Counted from the first letter of the stretch, positions 14,452 through 22,712 are shown. The stretch: DNA of 33,724 nt from 2-02-FULL-43-13 sp043813805 (GCA_043813805.1 JBDRKR010000017.1:1-33724); one strand, 5' to 3'. The notes: generated by a model from the letters alone, not told the origin. Numbers and translations are program-made.

Positions 14452-15324
14452 ATGAAAAAACATTATCAAACTTGGCCGTTCAATTTTGGCGCCATTCATT
14501 CTCAGGATTTTAAAAAAGCCAAAGTGGTTGTTGTTCCCGTGCCGTACGAGGGGACGGTTTCTTTTAACGGCGGCACTCGCAACGGCCCCTACGCGATTAT
14601 CAATAATTCCCGGTATCTGGATGAATTGTTTGATAGTCAGGGAGATGATTTGATCGGCTTAAAATCAACCGATATTTTTACTCTGGATGAGCTGGAGCTT
14701 TCAGCTAATTCTCCCAGAGAAGCGGTCGAGGGGGTACAACAAGCCATTGAGGAAGAAGTTTTAAAATATAATAAGATTCCCTTGATGCTGGGCGGCGAAC
14801 ATTCAATAACCTTTGGAGCAGTGAGCGCCTTAAAGAAAAAATATTCCGACCTTTCTGTTTTGCAATTGGATGCGCACGCCGATTTAATAGATGAATATGT
14901 GGAAACGAAATACAGCCACGCTTGCGTGATGAGAAGGATCAGAGAATCGGGCGTTAAAGCCGTTCAGGTGGGAATCCGCAACCTGAATACGGAAATTAAG
15001 GATTATTTTAAAGATAAGAAATCCTCCGACATTTATTTTGCGCCGAATATCCCAACCTCAGCTATCTTGAAGGGTTTAAGTAAGAATGTTTATTTAACCG
15101 TTGATGTGGATGTTTTTGATCCTTCAATCATGCCGTCTACCGGGACCCCTGAGCCCGGAGGTCTTGGCTGGTACGAGGTTTTAAATTTAATTGAGAAGGT
15201 AGCCAAAACAAAAAACATTGTGGGAGTTGACGTCGTAGAACTTGCTCCCATCCCGGGCTTCGTTGCCCCTGATTTTTTAGCTGCTAAGCTTGTTTATAAA
15301 ATAATCAGTTATATTGTTAAATAA
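14452..15324 (+). CDS. speB: Agmatinase / ureohydrolase
   Basis: A 290-residue arginase-fold enzyme. The binuclear manganese ligands are all present: GGEHS (about residue 113-117), DAHADLIDEY (139-148), YSHACVMRR and the VDVDVFDPS motif (about 217-225); TPEPGGLGWYE and GVDVVELAPIPG are further family blocks. It hydrolyses agmatine to putrescine and urea. In some archaea and thermophiles related enzymes act on aminopropylagmatine instead, and the sequence alone does not exclude that. The start is immediately after the stop of the DHS homologue, so translation is probably coupled. With PvlArgDC upstream it completes the arginine-agmatine-putrescine route. Confidence 0.92.
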   Translation: MKKHYQTWPFNFGAIHSQDFKKAKVVVVPVPYEGTVSFNGGTRNGPYAIINNSRYLDELFDSQGDDLIGLKSTDIFTLDELELSANSPREAVEGVQQAIEEEVLKYNKIPLMLGGEHSITFGAVSALKKKYSDLSVLQLDAHADLIDEYVETKYSHACVMRRIRESGVKAVQVGIRNLNTEIKDYFKDKKSSDIYFAPNIPTSAILKGLSKNVYLTVDVDVFDPSIMPSTGTPEPGGLGWYEVLNLIEKVAKTKNIVGVDVVELAPIPGFVAPDFLAAKLVYKIISYIVK

Positions 15325-15328
15325 AAAT

Positions 15329-15844
15329 ATGTTTACTCAAGTTAAAGTATTACCGAAAGTTTTAACTTTCAGTGAAGTAAAATATTACATCTTTTCAGCG
15401 GTTTTTGTCGGATTAACGGTGGTTACCCCGACGATTTTTCATCAATTTAATTTGGCCGGCCCAACATTTTTGCCGATGCATATTTTTGTTTTAGTGGCCG
15501 GATTTTTATTCGGCTGGCGGACGGGGATGCTCGTAGGCCTTCTAAGCCCGTTAATGAGCTATAGCATCACCCATATGCCGCCCATGGCTATTTTATCAGA
15601 AACCGTTTTGGAACTCGCTGTTTACGGTTTAGCCGTCGGTCTTTTGAGAGAAAAAGGGTTTAATATTTGGGTTGCTCTTTTTTCAGCCATGGTTCTGGGC
15701 AGGTTGGCCAGATTGGCACTTACTTTTGATGTGAGCTTTATTCAAATAAGCTGGCCGGGCATAGCTTTGCAATTAGCTCTAATTCCCGTTATTATTTATC
15801 TTTTGCAGAGGTTTTTATTCAAGAAAGGTGAAACAAAAATTTGA
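15329..15844 (+). CDS. ECF-type transporter substrate-binding (S) component-like membrane protein
   Basis: A 171-residue membrane protein with about five or six helices. The layout, a first helix (YYIFSAVFVGLTVVTPTIF), then GPTFLPMHIFVLVAGFLFGWRTG and LVGLLSPLMSYSITHMPP, fits vitamin-type ECF S components, where a P-M-H segment precedes a Gly-rich helix turn. Such proteins bind a vitamin or similar small molecule and use shared EcfA/EcfT modules, which are not in this window. The substrate cannot be read from the sequence; placement in a polyamine operon suggests, but does not prove, an amine or precursor. ATG at 15329 is preferred to TTG at 15314, which lies inside the agmatinase gene. Its 3' end overlaps the next gene by 17 nt. 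Confidence 0.65.
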   Translation: MFTQVKVLPKVLTFSEVKYYIFSAVFVGLTVVTPTIFHQFNLAGPTFLPMHIFVLVAGFLFGWRTGMLVGLLSPLMSYSITHMPPMAILSETVLELAVYGLAVGLLREKGFNIWVALFSAMVLGRLARLALTFDVSFIQISWPGIALQLALIPVIIYLLQRFLFKKGETKI

Positions 15845-16310
15845 TGAATTTCTGAAAAGCTCCTGGGGGTTGGAACTCTGGCTTGGGAACGAAATAATCT
15901 TCAGGTCAAAAAAATCAGGAGTCAGAGGACTCCTTGATTTTATTCTTGCTAGCGAGAGAGAAATGAAAGCTTGCTTACATTTCGAGCGAGCAAGACAAGA
16001 AAATGGCGAAAGCCATATTAATGAGCGGAGCGAGAATCAAGAAGATATTATAATTTTTGATAAAATAGTCGGGCAAGCGGTTGCCTTTTTAGCGGCTTAT
16101 TTGAAAGCCAAAGAGGTTTATGGCGCTACGGGCAGCGAATTGGCAGCTCAAGCTCTGGAAAAACACAAGATTAAGTTTTATTTCCGAAAAACCGTTCCTA
16201 ATATTTTAAATAAAGATAAAACCGACCTTTGTCCTATGGAAAAACTCTCCATTGCTAAAACCCCGGAAGAGTTCTATAATTCCTTGAAGCAAAATGTCAA
16301 TTTTAACTAA
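15828..16310 (+). CDS. DUF1893 (deaminase-fold) protein carrying palindromic insertions
   Basis: A 160-residue protein starting at GTG 15828. The C-terminal two thirds fit DUF1893: IIIFDKIVGQAVAFLAAYLKAKEVYG, SELAAQALEKHKIKFYF, VPNILNKDKTDLCPMEKL. The conserved DKIVG, the Asn and the terminal CPME are present. Family members have a cytidine-deaminase-like fold but no established reaction. Residues about 28-78, between the N-terminal strand and DKIVG, are unusually long and low in conservation. The DNA there is two nested palindromes: AAATCAGGAGTC/GACTCCTTGATTT (15912-15940) and TCTTGCT.../...AGCAAGA (15944-15995). These look like repeat insertions kept in frame. It overlaps the genes on both sides by 17 nt. 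Confidence 0.75.
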   Translation: MKQKFDEFLKSSWGLELWLGNEIIFRSKKSGVRGLLDFILASEREMKACLHFERARQENGESHINERSENQEDIIIFDKIVGQAVAFLAAYLKAKEVYGATGSELAAQALEKHKIKFYFRKTVPNILNKDKTDLCPMEKLSIAKTPEEFYNSLKQNVNFN

Positions 16311-18729
16311 GTTTTTCGGCGATGCCAACCAGGGCTATTTGAAAAAATTGCGGCCGCAGGTTGCCAAAATCAATGTTCTCGAAAAAACATTCGAGGGTTT
16401 TTCCGATACTCAATTAAAAGAAAAAACCACCGAACTCAAAGAGAAGTTCCGCGGAGAACAGTTCTCCGCGGATAATATTTTGCCGGAAGCGTTTGCGTTG
16501 GTGAGAGAAGCGGCTAAGAGAACCTTAAATCAGCGGCATTTTGATGTCCAGCTGATCGGCGGAATGGTTTTACACGAAGGCAAGATTGCCGAAATGAAAA
16601 CCGGCGAGGGAAAAACGCTGTCAGCCACATTGCCTGTTTATTTGAATGCTTTGACGGGTAAGGGGGTGCACGTGGTCACGGTCAACGATTATTTGGCCAA
16701 AAGGGACGCGGTTTGGATGGGCCAAATATACGACCTGCTCGGGCTTTCTTGCGGTTGCATTATGCACGATACCGCTTTTGTTTATGACCCAGCCGCCAAT
16801 AAGGATAAAGAAAGAGACACTGTGGGCAGTTTTAAGGTAGTCGAAGATTATTTAAGACCGGTTTCAAGAAAAGAAGCATACGGAGCCGATATTACCTACG
16901 GCACCAATAACGAATTCGGCTTTGATTATCTGAAAGATAATATGGTTCAGGATTTACAGCAACAGGTCCAACGGGGGCATCATTTCGCCATCGTTGATGA
17001 AGTAGATTCGATTTTAATCGATGAGGCCCGAACCCCTTTGATTATTTCGGCGCCCGACCAGGAATCTTCCCAATGGTATCAGGAATTCGCTAGAATTATT
17101 CCTAAACTAGATTCTAAAACCGATTACGAAATTGATGAAAAGATGAAAGCCGTCACCCTGACGGAAGGTGGCGTCAATAAGGTGGAAAAGATTTTAGGCA
17201 TGGGCAATATTTATGAAGAGAAGGGAATAAAATATGTTCACCATCTTGAACAAGCTTTGAGAGCCGAAGTCTTATTTAAAAAAGACAAAGATTACGTGGT
17301 GAAAGACGGCCAAATTATGATTGTCGACGAATTCACGGGCAGAATGATGCCGGGCAGAAGGTGGTCCGGTGGCCTCCATCAGGCGATTGAAGCTAAAGAA
17401 GGCGTGCGAGTTCAGCCCGAGTCTTTAACATTGGCTTCCGTCACTTTTCAGAATTATTTCAGAATGTATGAAAAAATAGCCGGTATGACCGGTACCGCTT
17501 CAACTTCAGCTGAAGAGTTCGATAAAGTTTACAAATTGGACGTCGTCATGATTCCGACCAATAAGCCGATGCAGAGACGCGAATTGCCGGACGGAGTTTA
17601 TAAAACTCATGACGGCAAATTAAACGCCTTGGTCAGGGAGATAAAAGAAAGGCACAAAATCGGCCAGCCGGTATTGGTGGGTACGACCAGCATCGAGAAG
17701 AACGAATATTTGGGCAAGTTATTGGAAAGAGAGGGAGTTCCCCACCAGATTTTGAACGCCAAGCATCACGAACAAGAGGGAGAAATTATTGCTCAGGCCG
17801 GGAAGCTTGGCGCTGTCACTATTGCGACCAATATGGCAGGCAGGGGAGTTGATATCATTTTGGGAGGCAACCCACAAGTTGCCTCCGAAGCGGACAAAGT
17901 CCGCGAGGTGGGTGGGTTACATATAATAGGTACCGAGCGCCATGAGGCGAGAAGAATTGACAATCAATTGCGGGGCAGAGCCGGCAGGCAGGGGGATCCG
18001 GGGTCTTCCCAGTTTTTCCTTTCTTTGGAAGACGACATTATGCGGATTTTCGGCGGCGCAAGGATTAAATCTTTAATGGGTCTTCTCAAAATACCGGAAG
18101 ATCAGCCGATTGAAAACAAAATGATTTCGGGCGCTATTGAATCAGCCCAATCGAAAATCGAGGGCATGAACTTTGATTTAAGAAAGCACATTTTGGAATA
18201 TGACGATGTGATGAACAAGCACCGAGATGTGCTTTATAAAAAAAGAAAAGAGATGCTGACAATCAGCGATTGGCAGTCAACAATTAACGATTGGTTAAAG
18301 ACGCCCGAAGAGAAAAAAGCGTTTGAAGAAAAAATTAAGGAACTGGGAGATAATTTTAATCAAGTTGCCAAAACCGTTGCTTTAAGAACCCTTGATATGT
18401 TTTGGATGAACCATTTGGAAGAAATGGAAATTTTAAGGGATTCGGTAAGATTAAGGGCCTATGGCCAAAGGGATCCGCTGGTGGAATATAAATCAGAGGG
18501 CCATCGCATGTTTCAAAGATTACTGGACACAATTGAATCCAATATTGCCCAAACCATGTTGAAGGTTTCTCTAAAACCGCAACCCAATTTTTCGCCTGTT
18601 GAGAATCGTCCTCAACGTGATTCTCAACAGAAAAAAGAAACAAGCCGCAATGACCCTTGTCCTTGCGGAGCGAAGCATCCCGACGGCCGTCCCATAAAAT
18701 ATAAACATTGTCACGGGAAAAACGGCTGA
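16294..18729 (+). CDS. secA: Preprotein translocase ATPase SecA, compact
   Basis: An 811-residue motor that pushes preproteins through SecYEG. Present are EMKTGEGKTLSATLP (Walker A, about residue 100-114), TYGTNNEFGFDYLKDN, IVDEVDSILIDEARTPLIIS (Walker B, about 232), AGMTGTA, TNMAGRGVDI and GTERHEARRIDNQLRGRAGRQGDPG split over about residues 545-570, and a C-terminal zinc motif (CPCGAKH...CHG). Between LYKKRKEML and LRTLDMFWMNHLEEM only about 55 residues remain where common SecA has roughly 130, so the helical wing/scaffold region is shortened. Palindromes are in frame at 16449-16471, 17863-17886, 17890-17904 and 18598-18628. The gene overlaps the DUF1893 gene by 17 nt and ends the long operon. 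Confidence 0.96.
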   Translation: MSILTKFFGDANQGYLKKLRPQVAKINVLEKTFEGFSDTQLKEKTTELKEKFRGEQFSADNILPEAFALVREAAKRTLNQRHFDVQLIGGMVLHEGKIAEMKTGEGKTLSATLPVYLNALTGKGVHVVTVNDYLAKRDAVWMGQIYDLLGLSCGCIMHDTAFVYDPAANKDKERDTVGSFKVVEDYLRPVSRKEAYGADITYGTNNEFGFDYLKDNMVQDLQQQVQRGHHFAIVDEVDSILIDEARTPLIISAPDQESSQWYQEFARIIPKLDSKTDYEIDEKMKAVTLTEGGVNKVEKILGMGNIYEEKGIKYVHHLEQALRAEVLFKKDKDYVVKDGQIMIVDEFTGRMMPGRRWSGGLHQAIEAKEGVRVQPESLTLASVTFQNYFRMYEKIAGMTGTASTSAEEFDKVYKLDVVMIPTNKPMQRRELPDGVYKTHDGKLNALVREIKERHKIGQPVLVGTTSIEKNEYLGKLLEREGVPHQILNAKHHEQEGEIIAQAGKLGAVTIATNMAGRGVDIILGGNPQVASEADKVREVGGLHIIGTERHEARRIDNQLRGRAGRQGDPGSSQFFLSLEDDIMRIFGGARIKSLMGLLKIPEDQPIENKMISGAIESAQSKIEGMNFDLRKHILEYDDVMNKHRDVLYKKRKEMLTISDWQSTINDWLKTPEEKKAFEEKIKELGDNFNQVAKTVALRTLDMFWMNHLEEMEILRDSVRLRAYGQRDPLVEYKSEGHRMFQRLLDTIESNIAQTMLKVSLKPQPNFSPVENRPQRDSQQKKETSRNDPCPCGAKHPDGRPIKYKHCHGKNG

Positions 18730-18737
18730 GGTTAAAA

Positions 18738-18760
18738 TGAAAGAGGCTAAACCTCTTTCA
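18738..18760. repeat. Palindromic repeat, family B (perfect)
   Basis: TGAAAGAGG and CCTCTTTCA arms around CTAAA, between the secA stop and the ASCH gene. It can form a 9-bp hairpin; there is no long T tract after it (TTTCAATT), so termination would be weak. Confidence 0.75.
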
Positions 18761-18768
18761 ATTAATAT

Positions 18769-19200
18769 ATGGAACATTTGGCGATCATGAGAAAATCTTG
18801 GGGTTTGACGGATAAGATTTTAAGCGGTCAGAAAAAGATCGAGTCGCGCTGGTATTCGGTCAAATACAAACCATGGGACAGTATTAAAGAGGGTGAGACA
18901 GTTTACTTCAAAGATTCGGGCGGGCCGGTGAGGATAAAGGCGGAAGTGATTAGGGTCTTACAGTTTGCCGATTTGACTCCCAAAAAAGCCAAAGAAATCT
19001 TAGACGAATATGGCAGAGAAGACGGGATGGAAAAAGAAGAAATTCCCGAATTTTTTGAACGATTTAAAGATAAAAAATACTGCATACTCATTTTTTTAAA
19101 GAATCCTCAAGAAATCAAACCGTTTGAAATTAATAAAACTGGATTCGGAGTAATGTCAGCCTGGATTTCGATTGATGATATTACTAAGATTAAGAAATAA
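18769..19200 (+). CDS. ASCH-domain protein
   Basis: A 143-residue protein. It opens with HLAIMRKSWGLTDKILSGQKKIESRWY, the typical ASCH start in which K-x-IESRWY sits in the RNA-facing groove. It continues with KPWDSIKEGETVYFKDSGGPVRIKAEVIRV, a beta strand pattern like PUA-fold proteins. ASCH proteins bind RNA or modified nucleosides, and some have amidohydrolase or nuclease activity; function is unknown here. It ends with GFGVMSAWISIDDI, also common in the family. The start ATG is 8 nt after a palindromic repeat, with no clear ribosome-binding site. It stands alone between secA and secD. Confidence 0.8.
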   Translation: MEHLAIMRKSWGLTDKILSGQKKIESRWYSVKYKPWDSIKEGETVYFKDSGGPVRIKAEVIRVLQFADLTPKKAKEILDEYGREDGMEKEEIPEFFERFKDKKYCILIFLKNPQEIKPFEINKTGFGVMSAWISIDDITKIKK

Positions 19201-19201
19201 T

Positions 19202-19282
19202 GGACGTCCGACGTCGATTATGTGAGTCGGATATTTGGGATTTACGAAATCCTCTCACAATATGTTGGATTTCGTAAATCCA
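19202..19282. repeat. Cluster of palindromes between the ASCH gene and secD
   Basis: GGACGTCCGACGTC (19202-19215) has the same TCCGA centre as the RAYT-flanking repeats. Further on, GGATTTACGAAATCC (about 19238-19252) and GGATTTCGTAAATCC (about 19267-19281) are reverse complements of each other and each is internally near-palindromic, giving a 15-bp stem with a 14-nt loop. Its position before the secD promoter suggests a terminator or boundary role. Confidence 0.7.
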
Positions 19283-19294
19283 ACAATCGTTTGT

Positions 19295-19322
19295 TTGACA
19301 ATTATACGGCTTTGGGTAGAAT
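19295..19322 (+). promoter_or_regulatory. Promoter of secD-metK-secF
   Basis: TTGACA at 19295-19300 and TAGAAT at 19317-19322 are 16 nt apart. The predicted transcript start, about 19329, is only 2 nt before the ATG at 19331, so the mRNA would be essentially leaderless. This fixes the secD start. Confidence 0.75.
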
Positions 19323-19330
19323 TAAATAAA

Positions 19331-20656
19331 ATGTCTAAAGGTAGAACTTACATCGCTGTTTTAGCTATTTTTATTTTGGCTTTCGTGGCCGGGAATTTAT
19401 GCTATCCCCAACTTTTAAAATTGCCCTATTTATCTGATATCCCTTTCAAATTGGGACTGGATCTGCAGGGCGGTATCCATCTTGTTTATGAAGCCGATAT
19501 GTCCGGTATTGATGCAAAAGAGTACGATTCTTCTTTGCAGGGTTTAAGGGATGTCCTTGAAAGAAGAGTTAATCTTTTTGGCGTGGAAGAACCTCTTGTC
19601 CAAACTCAAGAGTCGGGAGACAGACATCGTTTGATTGTGGAATTGGCGGGGATCAGCGATCCGTCCGAAGCCATCACAATAATCGGCGAGATGCCCTATC
19701 TGGAATTTAAAGAATATAAAACAAATTACCAGGAGATTACGGCTCAAAACAGCGAGTTGATTAACAATGAGGGCGTGGTGGAGGTTGAGTTAGAAGATCC
19801 GTTCCAGCCGACCGCTTTGACGGGCAAATACTTAAAGAAGGCCGAACTTAGTTTCGACCAGACAACTTATCAGCCTTTAGTTTCTTTGCAGTTTAATGAC
19901 GAGGGAGCAAAGATTTTTGAAGAATTGACGCTGAGAAATATCGGCAAGCCCTTGGCGATTTATATTGATGGCATTCCTATTTCTACGCCCACTGTCCAGG
20001 AGAAAATTTCTCAAGGCAGGGCTCAAATCAGCGGACACTTTACTTTAAATGAAGCGAAGGCCTTGGCAAGAAACTTAAACGCCGGTGCATTGCCCGTGCC
20101 CATTACCCTGATTTCCCAAGAAACCGTGGGGCCGGCTTTGGGTAAGATTTCTTTGGAAAAAAGCCTGCAAGCGGGAATCTGGGGGCTACTGGCCGTTGTT
20201 GTTTTTATGACTATTTTTTACAGATTGCCGGGGATGCTCGCCTCTCTGGCTTTGGTGATTTACACCATTTTAAACTTGGCTTTGTTTAAAACAATTCCGG
20301 TTACCTTAACCTTAGCCGGCATCGGCGGTTTTCTTTTATCGATCGGTATGGCGGTTGACGGTAATATTCTGATTTTTTCCAGAATGAGAGAAGAATTGCG
20401 CCAGGGTAAAACATTTGCCGTGGCCGTTGAAGAAGGATTCAGAAGAGCCTGGCCGGCTATCTGGGACGGCAACTTCACGCTTTTGATCGTCGCTGTGATT
20501 TTATTCAGCTTCGGCACCAGTTTTGTTAAGGGTTTTGCGTTTACCGTCATTATTGGTACACTATTAAGTATGTTTTCAGCAATAATTATTACTAAAAGCT
20601 TTCTCAGGTGTTTGATTGGCACAAAACTTGAAAAAGTAAAATTTTTATGGCATTAA
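19331..20656 (+). CDS. secD: Protein translocase subunit SecD
   Basis: A 441-residue RND-fold membrane protein. An N-terminal helix (TYIAVLAIFILAFVAG) leads to the FKLGLDLQGGIHLVYEAD motif, then the large periplasmic P1 domain (RDVLERRVNLFGVEEP and the NIGKPLAIYIDG strand). ETVGPALGKISLEKSLQAG precedes five C-terminal helices, with GMAVDGNILIFSRMREE as the conserved D-G-N proton-path motif. SecD and SecF pull exported proteins across the membrane using the proton gradient. The start follows from the promoter; upstream in-frame codons to 19235 would cross palindromes and the -35/-10 boxes. Its last 10 nt overlap metK. Confidence 0.95.
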   Translation: MSKGRTYIAVLAIFILAFVAGNLCYPQLLKLPYLSDIPFKLGLDLQGGIHLVYEADMSGIDAKEYDSSLQGLRDVLERRVNLFGVEEPLVQTQESGDRHRLIVELAGISDPSEAITIIGEMPYLEFKEYKTNYQEITAQNSELINNEGVVEVELEDPFQPTALTGKYLKKAELSFDQTTYQPLVSLQFNDEGAKIFEELTLRNIGKPLAIYIDGIPISTPTVQEKISQGRAQISGHFTLNEAKALARNLNAGALPVPITLISQETVGPALGKISLEKSLQAGIWGLLAVVVFMTIFYRLPGMLASLALVIYTILNLALFKTIPVTLTLAGIGGFLLSIGMAVDGNILIFSRMREELRQGKTFAVAVEEGFRRAWPAIWDGNFTLLIVAVILFSFGTSFVKGFAFTVIIGTLLSMFSAIIITKSFLRCLIGTKLEKVKFLWH

Positions 20657-21804
20657 AAAAATATTTATTTACGTCAGAGTCAGTCACCGAGGGCCATCCG
20701 GATAAGGTTTGCGATCAAATTTCAGATGCTATTTACGACGAAATGTTAAAACAGGATAAAGATAGTCATGCCGGTATAGAGTGTTTTGCCACGACAGGCC
20801 TGGTCATGGTGGGGGGCGAGGCAAGAACAAAAGCATATGTTAACATCCAAGACGTCGTAAGGCGGGTGCTCAGAGAAATCGGTTATGATAAGCAGGAATA
20901 CGGTTTTTGCGCCGATGACGTCGGCGTTATCGTGACTTTGCACGAACAATCATCTGATATCGCCCAGGGGGTGGATGAGGATAAGGATAAGGAACAGGGA
21001 GCGGGCGATCAGGGGCTGATGTTCGGTTATGCCACCAACGAAACGCCTGAATTCATGCCTTTGACGCTGGTTTTGGCGCATAAATTGACAATGAGATTGG
21101 CCGAAGTGAGAAAGAAGAAGATTATTCCTTATTTGAGGCCGGACGGAAAATCGCAGGTGACCGCAGAATTCGAAGACGGCAAGCCCAAGAGATTGGAAAC
21201 AGTGGTTATTGCGGCTCATCACGCAGCCGATGTTTCTATTGAGAAAGTACGTCAGGATATTTTAACTGAAGTCATAAAACCCGTGGTCGGGCATATAATG
21301 GATGCAGAGACAAAATGCTTTATTAACGCTACCGGCAGATTTGTTTTGGGCGGACCGCCGGCTGACACAGGCTTAACCGGAAGAAAAATCATCGTGGATA
21401 CCTACGGAGGCGTGGGAGCGCATGGGGGCGGCTGTTTTTCCGGCAAATGCGTAACCAAGGTTGACAGGTCCGGCGCTTATATGGCCCGCTATGTCGCCAA
21501 GAATATCGTAGCCGCAGGTTTGGCTGATAAATGCGAACTTCAGGTGGCTTATTGCATCGGCGTTGCCCGGCCGGTTTCGATTTTTGTCGATACTAAAGGA
21601 ACGGGCAAGGTGCCCGATGAAAAAATCGTGGAAATCATCAAACAGGTTTTTGATTTCAGGCCGAAACAGATTGTCGAACATTTGAATTTAAAGCGGCCAA
21701 TTTACCAAAAGACCGCGGCTTACGGACACTTCGGTCGTAATGACTCAGACTTCACTTGGGAGAAAATCGACAAGGTTGATGAAATTTTGAAACATGCGCG
21801 TTAA
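20647..21804 (+). CDS. metK: S-adenosylmethionine synthetase
   Basis: A 385-residue enzyme joining methionine and ATP to form SAM. Family motifs are TSESVTEGHPDKVCDQISDA, ATTGLVMVGGE, GAGDQGLMFGYA, FVLGGPPADTGLTGRKI, TYGG and the terminal TAAYGHFGR. In the P-loop-like block the usual GGGAFSGKDPTKVDRS reads GGGCFSGKCVTKVDRS (about residues 259-274): the catalytic lysines and aspartate remain, but Ala becomes Cys and Asp-Pro becomes Cys-Val. The codons are tgt and tgc-gta, so this is not a translation artefact. The gene sits between secD and secF, overlapping them by 10 and 11 nt, an order I do not know from model bacteria. It would supply SAM, including for any SpeD-type AdoMet decarboxylase. 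Confidence 0.96.
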   Translation: MALKKYLFTSESVTEGHPDKVCDQISDAIYDEMLKQDKDSHAGIECFATTGLVMVGGEARTKAYVNIQDVVRRVLREIGYDKQEYGFCADDVGVIVTLHEQSSDIAQGVDEDKDKEQGAGDQGLMFGYATNETPEFMPLTLVLAHKLTMRLAEVRKKKIIPYLRPDGKSQVTAEFEDGKPKRLETVVIAAHHAADVSIEKVRQDILTEVIKPVVGHIMDAETKCFINATGRFVLGGPPADTGLTGRKIIVDTYGGVGAHGGGCFSGKCVTKVDRSGAYMARYVAKNIVAAGLADKCELQVAYCIGVARPVSIFVDTKGTGKVPDEKIVEIIKQVFDFRPKQIVEHLNLKRPIYQKTAAYGHFGRNDSDFTWEKIDKVDEILKHAR

Positions 21805-22687
21805 TTTTCTCAAATACAGTAAAATCTATTTTGTTCTCGGAGGCATTTTGATGTTAGCCAGCATTGTTGCTTTGGTTGTTTGGGGACTTAAGCCGGGCAT
21901 TGATTTTACCGGCGGCAGTATTTTAGAGGTAGAGTATCTCGATTCAAGAGTAGCTAGTGAAGAAATTGAGCAGAAACTAGCCGGTTTAAATTTGGATTCG
22001 CTTTCGGTCCAATCGGCCGGAGAAAAAAGCGTTATTATCCGGACTGAATACATCAGCGAGGAAACCCATCAAGAAATTCTCGGTATTTTAAGAGAGAATC
22101 AGTCAATCTCTGAAAGGCGTTTTGAATCGGTGGGTTCGGTTATCGGCCGGGAGTTGAAGCAAAAAACATTTACGCTTGTTTTTGTGTGCTTATTCGCCAT
22201 CGTCCTTTATATTGCTTTAGCTTTTCGGAAAGTGCGGGGATCTGTTAAATCTTGGCAATATGCTTTATCTTCCCTGGTTTCTCTTTTCCATGATATCTTA
22301 ATACCCTTGGGAATTTTCGCGGTTTTGGGTAAGTTTTATAATGTGGAAATTTCTATTCCCGTGATCACAGCATTGCTTACCGTCATCGGCTGCTCAATCA
22401 ATAATGTCGTTGTGGTTTTTGACCGCATCAGGGAAAATACCATTAAAAGGGGATCGGCCAATTTTGGAGAAACAGTAAACGACAGCATCAACCAAACTTT
22501 GGGCCGATGTTTAAGCACCACCTTTGTTTATCTCTTGCCGCTGGTCGCCATTTTCTTTTTTGGCGGCGAAACTTTGAAATATTTTGCGCTGGCCTTAATT
22601 TGCGGCATTATTGCCGGAACGATTTCAGCTGTGTTTTTAGCCTCTCCGGTTCTGGTGTTTTGGGGCTTGCGTCAGAGGCTGGGTTGA
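21794..22687 (+). CDS. secF: Protein translocase subunit SecF
   Basis: A 297-residue membrane protein. The first helix (YFVLGGILMLASIVALVVWG) is followed by GIDFTGGSILEVEY, the SecF counterpart of the SecD D-x-x-G-G motif. A short periplasmic P4 domain ends at VGSVIGRELKQ. Five helices follow, with VIGCSINNVVVVFDRIREN as the conserved S-x-N/D-x-x-V-x-x-D-R block and SINQTLGRCLSTTFVYLLPLVAIFFFGG. It partners SecD in export. It overlaps the metK stop by 11 nt, so translation is probably coupled to metK rather than directly to secD. Its stop codon lies in the next promoter's -35 box. Confidence 0.95.
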   Translation: MRVNFLKYSKIYFVLGGILMLASIVALVVWGLKPGIDFTGGSILEVEYLDSRVASEEIEQKLAGLNLDSLSVQSAGEKSVIIRTEYISEETHQEILGILRENQSISERRFESVGSVIGRELKQKTFTLVFVCLFAIVLYIALAFRKVRGSVKSWQYALSSLVSLFHDILIPLGIFAVLGKFYNVEISIPVITALLTVIGCSINNVVVVFDRIRENTIKRGSANFGETVNDSINQTLGRCLSTTFVYLLPLVAIFFFGGETLKYFALALICGIIAGTISAVFLASPVLVFWGLRQRLG

Positions 22688-22712
22688 CAATTTTAATAAG
22701 ATATGCTTAAAT
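22684..22712 (+). promoter_or_regulatory. Promoter of the sigma-4/HARE gene
   Basis: TTGACA (22684-22689), overlapping the secF stop, is followed after 17 nt by TTAAAT (22707-22712). The expected start, near 22719, is about 4 nt from the ATG at 22723, again almost leaderless. Confidence 0.6.

Noticed and set aside
19235..19330. Upstream in-frame start for secD
   Set aside because: The extra codons cross an inverted repeat and both promoter boxes; ATG at 19331 fits the membrane start of SecD.
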